A DNA stretch of 64,000 nt, from the NCBI GenBank assembly GCA_008501635.1, contig QQUJ01000019.1, positions 62,001 to 126,000 of the forward strand, in the 5' to 3' direction. The stretch comes from Pseudomonadota bacterium. Lineage in GTDB: Bacteria; Pseudomonadota; Gammaproteobacteria; QQUJ01. The notes under the pieces were generated by a model, which searched no databases, had not been told where the DNA came from, and saw only the letters and a program-made list of their open reading frames with translations. Positions within the stretch are counted from its first letter, which is position 1. Every line of letters begins with the position of its first letter. A program made the position numbers and the translations under genes. Shown piece after piece: positions 7,795 through 16,213 of this stretch.

Positions 7795-10377
7795 TCAGCT
7801 CAGCTGCTTCTGCGGCTGCAGTGGGTTGTGTGCCTCCACCAGCAATTCGAGATCGGGTAGCGGCTGCGAAATGTAGTTTCCCTGCACCCAATCCACCCCG
7901 CACTGCCGCAACATGTGCAAGACCTGCGGGTTCTCGACGTATTCCGCTATGGTCTTTCGGCCCAGGGTGTGCGCGATTTCATTCATATGAGTGACCATGG
8001 TGCTGTCGACAGAATCTATCACCATGTCTTGAACGAACTGACCGTCGATCTTGATGAAATCGACCGGCAGGTGCTTCAGGTAGGTAAACGAGCTGAAGCC
8101 GGATCCGAAATCATCGAGCGCGAAACGGCATCCCGACTGACGCAACTCGCCCATGAATCGCTGCGCAGCCGCGAGATTGGTTATGGCGGATGTCTCGGTC
8201 ACCTCGAAGATCACCGCGTCAAGCGCGAGGTCGGTAGCGGCTAGCAGATTCCTGATCATTTCGAGCAACGTGGGATCTTCAAGCGTGCGGGATGAGAGGT
8301 TTATTGAAAAAGCAACGTTCGCATAGCGTCGCCTTATCTTGCTCAGCACCTTGAGTGCGCGGCTTACCACCCACAGATCGATGTCCTTCAGCAGATCAAA
8401 TCGTTCCGCGCTGGGTAGAAAAGCATGGGGAGGCGTAATCTCCCCGTTAGGGCCGGTAAGACGAACGAGAACCTCAAAGATCTGCTCGCGTTCGCTCTTG
8501 AGGCAATCGGCATTCCAGATCACCCCCTCGCCGGGAAGAGGGTCGCATGCGATGTCGGCCATAGCCAGGATGGGCTGATAGTAGAGTTGAAAGCCATCCC
8601 CACTCAGGGCCTCGCGCAGCCGCTCAGACCAGCTTGATTCTATTGGGTCTGCTGCCACGCCTGGCGGATCCTCGGGCTCCTGCATTACATAGGTCTGGTT
8701 GCGTCCTCTGCGCTTAGCCATCTGACAGGCGAGTTCAGCGGATTTAAACGCCTCTTCCGCGCTCTGGACGGACTTGTTCAGCAGGGCAGCCCCGACACTG
8801 CCGTAAATACGCAAGCTGCGCCCACCGTAGCTGAAACTGCTTTCGCTCAGCACGTCGCGGAAACTGTTGGCGATATAGTAAAGATTGCGCGGATCGATGT
8901 TGCGCAGCAGAATGCCGAACTCGTCGCCTCCAATGCGCGCCAGTATGTCCGACTCGCGCAGGCGTGTGCGCAGTATCCGCGCCACCTCTACCAGCAGATG
9001 GTCACCTACCGTATGCCCCGAGAGATCGTTGACGAACTTGAAACGATCGAGATCGATGATCAGCAGGGCGCTGCGATCACTCCCGCGGCGCAGTTGGGCA
9101 AGTTCATCCTCGACCTGCTCGATGAAGTAACGATTGTTGTACAGTTCGGTAAGTGGGTCGTGATTGGCCTGCCAGCGCAGCTCTTCAATACCTTTGCGCT
9201 CCGATATATCGCGAAACGCGACAACCGATCCCTCGAGCCTGCCTTGTATGCGCAGCGGAAAAATGGTGCATTCAACGGGCAGTGGTTTGCCGCTGCGGTT
9301 CCAGAAAACGGTCTCCCAACAGTGCAACTCGTTGCCGGTTCCGTAGGCGCGGCAGAGAAAGCAGTGTTCGGTGACTCTGGCGGTACCATCCTCATGCGCA
9401 AAATGAAAAAGCACGTGTGCGAGTTGTCCTTCCAGTTGGGTCGGAGAATCCACGTAACCCAAGATGCGTCGCGCCGCAGGGTTGATGAAGGTGATGCGCC
9501 CGGAACGATCGACCCCGTAAACGCCGTCTCCCACTGATCCCAGGATGCCTGCGAGTCGCTTGCGTTCAGCTTCCGCCGACTTGCGTGCCCGAATCAGCCG
9601 TGAAATCGCGGAAACCCGTGCCATGAACAGTTCTTCGGATTCGTCCTTGAAAATGCATTCGACGGAACCGGCTTCGAGCGCATCGTGAATAACCTGTTCG
9701 ACGTAGGTTGCGGTGAGAATGGCACAGGCGATATGCGTGGTATGGGGATTGCTGCGCAACTTGCGGCACAACACATCGCCATTTTGATCGGGCATGAAAT
9801 AATCGATGATAGCGATATCGAAGGGTTTGGTCAGCGCCAGGCGCAGTCCTTCCTCTACGGAATAGGCGGTTTCCGTATAGTAGCCGTGATCCGAAAGGAG
9901 TCCGCCGAAGTGACGTCGAACGGTGGGTGAATCGTCAACCAGCAGGATCCTTATGGGAATCTGCAAATCGGCGGCGGGCGGTGAAATCGACTGCGATCTG
10001 CTGCGATCGACGATACTCGCGAGCACGGAGAGTACCTGGCGGTAGTTCTCCCACAGAACCGGGGTTGCGTTGCCTTGTTGTGTGCACCAACCTTGGATGG
10101 CGGGTTCGACCTCCTGCGCGAGCACGGCGACGCCGGTCTGCCGATAGGGATCCCGCAACAGGCGGTCGAGCAGGCGTTCAGCATTCGGCTCGCCGTGCTT
10201 GGGCCAACCCAGCAGCACTATGTCATAAGGTGTGTGGTCGGGCGACAATGAGACCAGTCGATCATGCGCCTCGAGGTAGTTGGCGGTTGCGTCAGTCTCA
10301 AAACCGGCGTTCTCCAAGAGACGGGTCAGCACATGGCGCAGGGTATCGGAGCGTTCGACTAGTAGGACGTGAGGCAT
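7795..10377 (-). CDS. Receiver-receiver-PAS-GGDEF-EAL c-di-GMP protein
   Basis: Cytoplasmic signalling protein of 860 residues. The order is: a degenerate receiver (1-120) with Gly57 where the phospho-acceptor Asp is expected; a receiver (142-260) with Asp192 and the acidic pair in LLVDDS; a PAS domain (about 272-392) with a CFLC pair; GGDEF (about 403-565) with an intact GGDEF at 483-487 and an RESD inhibitory site five residues before it; and EAL (about 585-845). The EAL signature reads EVL, but the DDFGSG, KIDG and AEYVE elements are present. Both synthesis and breakdown of c-di-GMP are therefore possible. The cognate kinase is not nearby. Confidence 0.9.
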   Translation of the reverse strand: MPHVLLVERSDTLRHVLTRLLENAGFETDATANYLEAHDRLVSLSPDHTPYDIVLLGWPKHGEPNAERLLDRLLRDPYRQTGVAVLAQEVEPAIQGWCTQQGNATPVLWENYRQVLSVLASIVDRSRSQSISPPAADLQIPIRILLVDDSPTVRRHFGGLLSDHGYYTETAYSVEEGLRLALTKPFDIAIIDYFMPDQNGDVLCRKLRSNPHTTHIACAILTATYVEQVIHDALEAGSVECIFKDESEELFMARVSAISRLIRARKSAEAERKRLAGILGSVGDGVYGVDRSGRITFINPAARRILGYVDSPTQLEGQLAHVLFHFAHEDGTARVTEHCFLCRAYGTGNELHCWETVFWNRSGKPLPVECTIFPLRIQGRLEGSVVAFRDISERKGIEELRWQANHDPLTELYNNRYFIEQVEDELAQLRRGSDRSALLIIDLDRFKFVNDLSGHTVGDHLLVEVARILRTRLRESDILARIGGDEFGILLRNIDPRNLYYIANSFRDVLSESSFSYGGRSLRIYGSVGAALLNKSVQSAEEAFKSAELACQMAKRRGRNQTYVMQEPEDPPGVAADPIESSWSERLREALSGDGFQLYYQPILAMADIACDPLPGEGVIWNADCLKSEREQIFEVLVRLTGPNGEITPPHAFLPSAERFDLLKDIDLWVVSRALKVLSKIRRRYANVAFSINLSSRTLEDPTLLEMIRNLLAATDLALDAVIFEVTETSAITNLAAAQRFMGELRQSGCRFALDDFGSGFSSFTYLKHLPVDFIKIDGQFVQDMVIDSVDSTMVTHMNEIAHTLGRKTIAEYVENPQVLHMLRQCGVDWVQGNYISQPLPDLELLVEAHNPLQPQKQLS

Positions 10378-10500
10378 TCCGCAATCGGTTCGTTGGTTTC
10401 TGTTTCGGTTTCGCCGGTGACGATGGTGCGAGTATACGGAAAAGCCTCAGTGGCGTCGCGGCGGGGTAGGCAAGGCGGTCAAACGAAAACGGGGAGGTGA

Positions 10501-11193
10501 GTGGTGGAGGATCTCAAGTCATCGGAGGCGTGGCGGGTGTTTCGCATCCAGGCGGAGCTGATCGATGGTATCGAAACGCTGAATGAACTGGGACCGGCGG
10601 TCACGGTATTTGGCAGCTCGCGCCTGCCGCCGGGCAACCCCTACTATGAGGCTGCGGTGGCAACCGGAAGGCTGCTCGCGGATATGGGGGTATCCGTAAT
10701 CACTGGTGGCGGTCCCGGGATCATGGAAGGGGCCAACAAGGGGAATTTCAATAGCGGTTCCCGTTCGGTCGGGCTCAACATTGCACTGCCCCATGAGCAG
10801 ACGCCCAATCCCTTCCAGAACGTCAGTCTGACCTTCCATTATTTTTTCACACGCAAACTTATGTTTGTCAAATACGCCTGCGGTTTCATCATCTTCCCCG
10901 GGGGGTTTGGGACGCTGGATGAGCTCTTTGAGGCCCTTACCCTGGTGCAGACAGAACGCATCCGGCACTTTCCCATCGTGATGGTGGGAAGAGACTACTG
11001 GCAAGGTCTTATAGATTGGCTGCACGCGCAGGCAGTCCGGCGCCATTGCCTGGATGCCGGAGATCTGGAGCTCTTGACACTGGTGGATACGGCTGAGGAA
11101 GCGGCCGCCATCATTCAAAGCCATCTTGAGAGGCTCGCGGAGCACTACCCTGGCGATCGGCGCAAAGGCGGTGACAATACCTCTGATCTATGA
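10501..11193 (+). CDS. LOG-family nucleotide 5'-monophosphate phosphoribohydrolase
   Basis: Rossmann-fold protein of 230 residues carrying the LOG (lysine decarboxylase-like) signatures GGGPGIMEGANKG (69-81) and PGGFGTLDE (133-141). Members release free base and ribose 5-phosphate from nucleoside monophosphates; the physiological substrate here is unknown. It starts with tandem GTG codons (10501 and 10504) after GGGGAGG; the second has the better spacing. It is transcribed away from the c-di-GMP gene, and its end overlaps the convergent kinase gene by 6 bp. Confidence 0.88.
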   Translation: MVEDLKSSEAWRVFRIQAELIDGIETLNELGPAVTVFGSSRLPPGNPYYEAAVATGRLLADMGVSVITGGGPGIMEGANKGNFNSGSRSVGLNIALPHEQTPNPFQNVSLTFHYFFTRKLMFVKYACGFIIFPGGFGTLDELFEALTLVQTERIRHFPIVMVGRDYWQGLIDWLHAQAVRRHCLDAGDLELLTLVDTAEEAAAIIQSHLERLAEHYPGDRRKGGDNTSDL

Positions 11194-12762
11194 GTCACCT
11201 GGGAATGATCGCGTCATCCACTGCGCCATGCTGGCGGGGTCACGGGTGTCGATAACAACCGCGCAGGACTGCTCCGGTGCGGTGAGTGATTCGCGTTGCG
11301 CGATCTGATGGTGCAGCACCTCCAGGGTCGCCTCTGAAGCATCGGTCGCGTCCCGCAGACGACGCTTGATGCGGCCCTCCAGGACATCCACGGGTGCCGT
11401 AAAATGAAACAGCGTGATCGGCACTTTCAAGCACCGCGCAAGCTCGAAGAATGGCGTCCGTTGATCAACGCGAAGAAAGGTGGCATCGACAATGACCGAC
11501 CAGCCCGCGGTCAGCAGCGCAGCCGCCAGGTTCTCCAACTCCAGGTAGGTGCGCTCCGTGGTATCCCTGCTGTAGAGCCCGGCGCCGAGCGCCGAACGGC
11601 TGCTGGCCTCTTGCTCCAGACCGGAAAGGCGTTTGCGCTCCACGTCGGAACGAATGCGCACCATGCCTCCCTTCTCGAGCAACTCCTGCGTCAACGTCGT
11701 TTTACCGCTGCCGGATAGTCCATGGGTGAGATAGAGGTGCGGTGCCGCCGGCTCAATATATCGAGAGGCCAATTCGAGGTATCTGGCCCCCGCACTCAAG
11801 GCTGCTTGTCGCTCATCCCGGGATACACCAGGCTGACCGCTGCGGATGGCATTTACCTTGGCGCGCACCAGTGCGCGATAGACGAGATAAAATGGCAGGA
11901 CAGCCATGCCGCGGTAATCGCCTGTCACTTCCAGATACCGATTCAAACAACGATGAGCGAGCGATGTTTCGCCTCGATCATCGAGGTCCATGATCAGAAA
12001 GGCGATCTCGCTCAGGGTATCGATCCAGCGCAGATCAGGGTTGAATTCGAGACAGTCAAAGGGCACCACCGTCTGCTCCAGGGCGACTATATTGCCCAGA
12101 TGCAGATCGCCGTGGCATTCGCGGATATGCCCCTCCGCCCGGCGTCGCGAAAAGAGATCGTGCTTCGTGGTATGCTCCCGCCCGCTCCAGTCCCGCAAGC
12201 GCTCGAGGCGCTCGCGCTGAGGCATGGCCAGCGGTGTTCCATCGATCTGCAGGAAATTCTGCTCGACGGGAGCCCAGATCTGCTCAGGCGTACCGTAGTG
12301 CGAATCCGTCGGCGCGGGCTCCAACTGCTGGTGAAAGCGGGCGATTTCGTCGGTGACGGTGTCGATGAGTGCGGCGGTTAATTGACCATTTTCCTGCAGC
12401 CTGTCGAGGAGTTGCGATTGCGGGAAGCGACGCATTTTAACCGCATAGTCCAACGGCACTCCCTTGCCCTCGACACGGGGCGAGTGTGCAGCTCCGGTGA
12501 TGGCTACCACTGCCTCATAGAGGCGGGGGGCCAAGCGTTGGTTGAGTCGCAGTTCCGCCTCGCAGGCTGCACGCCGCTTTTCGAGCGTGGAAAAATCGAG
12601 AAAACCCAAGTCAAGCGGTTTCTTGATTTTATAAGCCCAATTGCCCGCGAGGAGCACCCAGGAAATGTGGGTTTCGATCAACTCAACGGGTTCGCCAGCG
12701 TCCGCCAGGATGCCGGGTTGCATCAGGGCTGCAATGAACTCGGGTTGAGATGCGGCGGTCAT
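11188..12762 (-). CDS. Bifunctional APH-like kinase / P-loop ATPase
   Basis: Protein of 524 residues with two nucleotide-binding halves. The N-terminal half has an aminoglycoside-phosphotransferase/choline-kinase fold signature, CHGDLHLGN (216-224), followed by FDCLEFNP, which carries the metal-binding Asp. The C-terminal half has a Walker A GLSGSGKTT (348-356) typical of zeta-toxin-like or AAA_33 small-molecule kinases. Such fusions are widespread in proteobacteria and usually of unknown substrate. It converges on the LOG gene with overlapping 3' ends and diverges from mrcB with only 57 bp between starts. Confidence 0.85.
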   Translation of the reverse strand: MTAASQPEFIAALMQPGILADAGEPVELIETHISWVLLAGNWAYKIKKPLDLGFLDFSTLEKRRAACEAELRLNQRLAPRLYEAVVAITGAAHSPRVEGKGVPLDYAVKMRRFPQSQLLDRLQENGQLTAALIDTVTDEIARFHQQLEPAPTDSHYGTPEQIWAPVEQNFLQIDGTPLAMPQRERLERLRDWSGREHTTKHDLFSRRRAEGHIRECHGDLHLGNIVALEQTVVPFDCLEFNPDLRWIDTLSEIAFLIMDLDDRGETSLAHRCLNRYLEVTGDYRGMAVLPFYLVYRALVRAKVNAIRSGQPGVSRDERQAALSAGARYLELASRYIEPAAPHLYLTHGLSGSGKTTLTQELLEKGGMVRIRSDVERKRLSGLEQEASSRSALGAGLYSRDTTERTYLELENLAAALLTAGWSVIVDATFLRVDQRTPFFELARCLKVPITLFHFTAPVDVLEGRIKRRLRDATDASEATLEVLHHQIAQRESLTAPEQSCAVVIDTRDPASMAQWMTRSFPGDS

Positions 12763-12819
12763 AGCGACGTCAATCTAGCACGGTAGCGAAATGCTGTCGT
12801 ATCGAATTCGGAACAGGTA

Positions 12820-15099
12820 GTGGCAAAGAGAAAAAGACGAAAACCACGCACCCGACGCGCCCCGGCTCCGCGGCGTTGGCGCAGCGCGGGGTGGATCGTG
12901 CTGATCGGGTTGATGACATTCGCCGGCTATGCCGTTTATCTGGATTTCGAAATACGCGGCGCCTTCGAGGGTCGGCGCTGGGCGGTGCCGGCGCGCGTCT
13001 ATGCGCGGTCGCTGGAGCTTTTTGCCGGCGCACCGATCTCGATAGAACAATTGACGGAAGAGCTGCAGCGGCTCGAGTACCGCTCCGTGACCAATCCCCA
13101 GCGGCCGGGCGAGTATCACCGCGCGGGTAATACCCTCCATGTGCATACTCGCCAGTTCAGATTCTGGGACGCTGAAGAGCCGGCGCGCCGCCTGCGCATC
13201 CAATTCGACGGTGGTGTGCTTCGCGCCGTGGGACCTGACACCTTTGGTGCGGCATTGCCCATAGCGCGACTCGATCCACCCCAGATTGGCGCCATTTACC
13301 CGGCGCACCGGGAGGACCGCGTACTGATCCGACTCGCCGATGTGCCGCCGCTGCTGATTCAGGGACTGCTGGCGGTCGAGGATCGCAATTTCTACCAGCA
13401 TTCCGGCATCGATTTACGCGCCATAGCGCGTGCCGCCTGGGCCAATCTGCGCGCGCTCAGTCTCGTTCAGGGCGCCAGCACTGTCACGCAGCAGCTGGTG
13501 AAGAACTTTTTTCTGACACCTGAGCGCACGCTCTGGCGCAAGTCCAACGAAGCGCTGATGGCGCTCCTGTTGGAGTGGCATTACGACAAGGACGAGATTC
13601 TGCAGGCGTACCTCAATGAGATCTATCTGGGCCAGCGGGGGCGCTACGCGATTCATGGCTTCGGGCTCGCTTCCCGGTTCTACTTCGGACGACCGATCGA
13701 GCAGCTCGATGCGGCACAACTGGCCACCCTGATCGGTTTTGTCCGCGGTCCCTCCTACTACGACCCCTGGCGTCATCCTCAGCGCGCGCTCGAGCGACGC
13801 AACCGGGTTCTGCGGCAAATGGCCGGGCAACGGCTGCTGGACAGCGCCGAGGCGAAGCGGCTGCAGAAGCAACCCTTGGGTATCGGCGAGCGCCCCGCCG
13901 GGGGAGCCACACCCTATCCCGGCTTCATGGATCTGGTGCGTCGCCAGTTGCGTCAGTTCTATCGCGAAGAGGACCTCACCTCAGAGGGACTGCGCATCTT
14001 CACCACCCTGGACCCGGTGGTGCAGGCGCAGGCTGAACGCGCGGTCGCCCGATGGATGGGGCGTCTCGAGCGGCGCAGCAATCTGTCTGCCGGTACGCTG
14101 GAGACGGCATTGCTGGTCAGCGCACGTGAACGTGGTGAGGTGCTGGCCCTGGTGGGTGGCAGCGAACCCCGTTACCCCGGTTTCAACCGTGTGCTGGATG
14201 CCGCCCGGCCGATCGGATCGCTTATCAAACCGGTGGTCTATCTTGCTGCCCTCAGCGAACCGGATCGTTACCATCTCGCCACCCGGATCGATGACTCGCC
14301 TATCCGCATCCAGGGACAGAATGGCACTATCTGGTCGCCGCAGAACTTTGATGGCGAGTATCGGGGGGCTGTCACGTTACGGGATGCCTTGACGAACTCC
14401 TATAACGTGCCGGTGGTGCGAGTGGGAATGGACCTCGGCATGGAGCGCGTTCTCAACAGCTTGCGCCAACTGGGTGCCCGTCGTTCGCTCGATCCTTATC
14501 CCTCACTGTTCTTAGGGGCTGCCGCCTTGACACCGCTGGAGGTGGGCCAGATCTATCAAAGCCTCGCTGATGGCGGTTTTGCGACGCCGTTACGAGGCAT
14601 CCGGGAGGTGCTCTCCGCGGATGGCCAACCACTGCAACGCTATCCTCTGGTGGTGGAGCAAGCCGCCGATCCCAGGGCGGTCTTCCTGGTCTCGTCCGTA
14701 TTGCAGCAGGTGGTAAGTGTTGGGACCGCCAAACAGCTTGCCGAGCAGATATCTCCCAACGCGGCCATCGCGGGCAAGACAGGCACCACCGATGGGATGC
14801 GAGACAGCTGGTTTGCGGGTTATACGACCGATCATGTCGCCGTGGTGTGGGTAGGGCGTGATGACAATGAACCCACCGGACTGACCGGCAGCAGCGGGGC
14901 GATGCGGATCTGGGGTGAACTGATGGCGCGGTTGCCGCTCCGGCCTCTGGAGTTGCTGCCCCCGGAAGGCATAGAGTGGGCGCGTGTCGATCGTGACTCC
15001 GGCCTGATCGCCAACGACCGCTGTGAGCGGAGCGACTGGCTGCCATTCGTTCGCGGCAGCGAGCCGCGCCAGCAGGCGCCTTGCGCGACCCCCTGGTGA
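12820..15099 (+). CDS. mrcB: Bifunctional penicillin-binding protein 1b
   Basis: Inner-membrane peptidoglycan synthase of 759 residues that polymerises and crosslinks glycan strands. A basic cytoplasmic tail is followed by one membrane helix (about 24-41), a UB2H-like region, and the GT51 glycosyltransferase with catalytic Glu187 in EDRNFYQHSGID. The transpeptidase domain has Ser467-x-x-Lys470 (SLIK), Ser527-Tyr-Asn529 and Lys653-Thr-Gly655. The GTG start at 12820 has only a weak ribosome binding site. The gene diverges from the APH/P-loop gene, and a lipoprotein gene follows. Confidence 0.95.
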   Translation: MAKRKRRKPRTRRAPAPRRWRSAGWIVLIGLMTFAGYAVYLDFEIRGAFEGRRWAVPARVYARSLELFAGAPISIEQLTEELQRLEYRSVTNPQRPGEYHRAGNTLHVHTRQFRFWDAEEPARRLRIQFDGGVLRAVGPDTFGAALPIARLDPPQIGAIYPAHREDRVLIRLADVPPLLIQGLLAVEDRNFYQHSGIDLRAIARAAWANLRALSLVQGASTVTQQLVKNFFLTPERTLWRKSNEALMALLLEWHYDKDEILQAYLNEIYLGQRGRYAIHGFGLASRFYFGRPIEQLDAAQLATLIGFVRGPSYYDPWRHPQRALERRNRVLRQMAGQRLLDSAEAKRLQKQPLGIGERPAGGATPYPGFMDLVRRQLRQFYREEDLTSEGLRIFTTLDPVVQAQAERAVARWMGRLERRSNLSAGTLETALLVSARERGEVLALVGGSEPRYPGFNRVLDAARPIGSLIKPVVYLAALSEPDRYHLATRIDDSPIRIQGQNGTIWSPQNFDGEYRGAVTLRDALTNSYNVPVVRVGMDLGMERVLNSLRQLGARRSLDPYPSLFLGAAALTPLEVGQIYQSLADGGFATPLRGIREVLSADGQPLQRYPLVVEQAADPRAVFLVSSVLQQVVSVGTAKQLAEQISPNAAIAGKTGTTDGMRDSWFAGYTTDHVAVVWVGRDDNEPTGLTGSSGAMRIWGELMARLPLRPLELLPPEGIEWARVDRDSGLIANDRCERSDWLPFVRGSEPRQQAPCATPW

Positions 15100-15164
15100 C
15101 CCTTGCATCCTCCCCAGAACCCGATATGGTTAGTCCGGTTACGGAGCTGATGTGGTGGAATGGG

Positions 15165-15665
15165 ATGAATGACGGGCGACCAAGATCGCCGCTGCAGGGG
15201 CTTGCCGCGATCCTGCTCGCGCTGCTCGCCGGGTGTGCGGGTGTGGCGCCCGATGCGCAGGATAGGCACTTGGATACCACCGCCATTGCGGCGCCCGTCA
15301 GTGATCTGTCGACACCCGTTCAGGCGCCTGCGACCCAGGAGTCGCCCGCGGTGGTGGCGCTGCTCGACCAGGCTGACAACCAACGTTCGGGCGGGCAGTT
15401 GGAGCGCTCGGTCGCCACTGTGGAGAGGGCGCTGCGCATAGAGCCGCGCAACCCGCGCCTCTGGTTGCGGTTGGCTGAGTTGCGTCTTGCGATGGCGATG
15501 CCGGAAAGAGCGGAACAGCTCGCCATGAAAGCCAAGGCATTGGCGGTAGCCAATCCCGTGTTGATCGAAAAAAGCTGGCGATTGATCGCCCAGGCCCGCT
15601 ACCAGAGGGGTGATACTGCCGGAGCCGCCGAGGCCTTGCGCCAGGCTGGAAACTACCGTGAGTGA
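15165..15665 (+). CDS. TPR-repeat lipoprotein
   Basis: Predicted lipoprotein of 166 residues. The chosen ATG gives a signal peptide of about 23 residues ending in a good lipobox (LLAGC), so the mature protein would be lipidated and probably sent to the outer membrane. After a Pro/Ala/Thr-rich linker, residues 60-160 hold about two tetratricopeptide-like helix pairs (ERALRIEPRNPRLWLRLAELRL is typical TPR sequence). The position directly after PBP1b suggests, but does not prove, a role in cell-wall synthesis. Earlier in-frame starts exist at 15081, 15126 and 15150, but they would bury the signal peptide. Confidence 0.8.
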   Translation: MNDGRPRSPLQGLAAILLALLAGCAGVAPDAQDRHLDTTAIAAPVSDLSTPVQAPATQESPAVVALLDQADNQRSGGQLERSVATVERALRIEPRNPRLWLRLAELRLAMAMPERAEQLAMKAKALAVANPVLIEKSWRLIAQARYQRGDTAGAAEALRQAGNYRE

Positions 15666-16203
15666 TGAAGACAAAAAAGAACAGCCCGCAGTCTACTCGC
15701 TCGATAAGTTGATCGGTGAGGCGCGCCGCCTGGCCGCCGACTACCGGCGGGCAACCGGGAAGCCTTTACCCGGCGTAAGCATCGAGATCGCTCTGCATGA
15801 TGCGGCTCGTCTGCTCGACCTGGATTTGACTCCAGGTGCCGGCGGCTATGATGCGATCGGTCGCGGGGCACGCGACGGCAAGCGAATTCAGATCAAGGGG
15901 CGCGTGATCTTTGACGAAGCCAAAGGCGGGCAGCGTATCGGGCAATTGAGCAGCGGTGAGGCCTGGGACTGCCTGGTGCTGGTGTTGATGGACGACGAAT
16001 ACCAGCCCTTCGAAATCTACGAAGCCGCGCGTGATGAGATCATGGCCGCATTGGCTGAACAGACCAGCAGCGCACGTGCAAAACGCGGCGCCCTCTCGGT
16101 GGCCAAATTCAAGATGATCTCGCGGCTGGTTTGGGATCGCGATACGGGACTCGATCCCCAAGGCTGGGAAAACCGACCGGCCGATTCAGACCTCCGCAAG
16201 TAG
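15658..16203 (+). CDS. Conserved hypothetical protein, possible PD-(D/E)xK-like core
   Basis: Protein of 181 residues whose GTG start overlaps the stop of the TPR lipoprotein gene by 8 bp. No family is recognised with confidence. A central stretch (about 60-115) reads GYDAIGRG..RIQIKGR followed by the hydrophobic WDCLVLVLMD and FEIYEA. An Asp followed by a Q-x-K strand and such hydrophobic strands resembles the core of restriction-endonuclease-like (PD-(D/E)xK) folds. That is a pattern impression only. It lies immediately before a DNA helicase gene (10 bp), which would suit a nucleic-acid role. Confidence 0.6.
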   Translation: MSDEDKKEQPAVYSLDKLIGEARRLAADYRRATGKPLPGVSIEIALHDAARLLDLDLTPGAGGYDAIGRGARDGKRIQIKGRVIFDEAKGGQRIGQLSSGEAWDCLVLVLMDDEYQPFEIYEAARDEIMAALAEQTSSARAKRGALSVAKFKMISRLVWDRDTGLDPQGWENRPADSDLRK

Positions 16204-16213
16204 GTCCACCGTT

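Noticed and set aside
15604-15657. Longer N terminus for the 181-residue protein from 15610
   Set aside because: The extra 16 residues are read from inside the TPR gene and show no conservation-like pattern; the GTG at 15658 gives a typical operon overlap.
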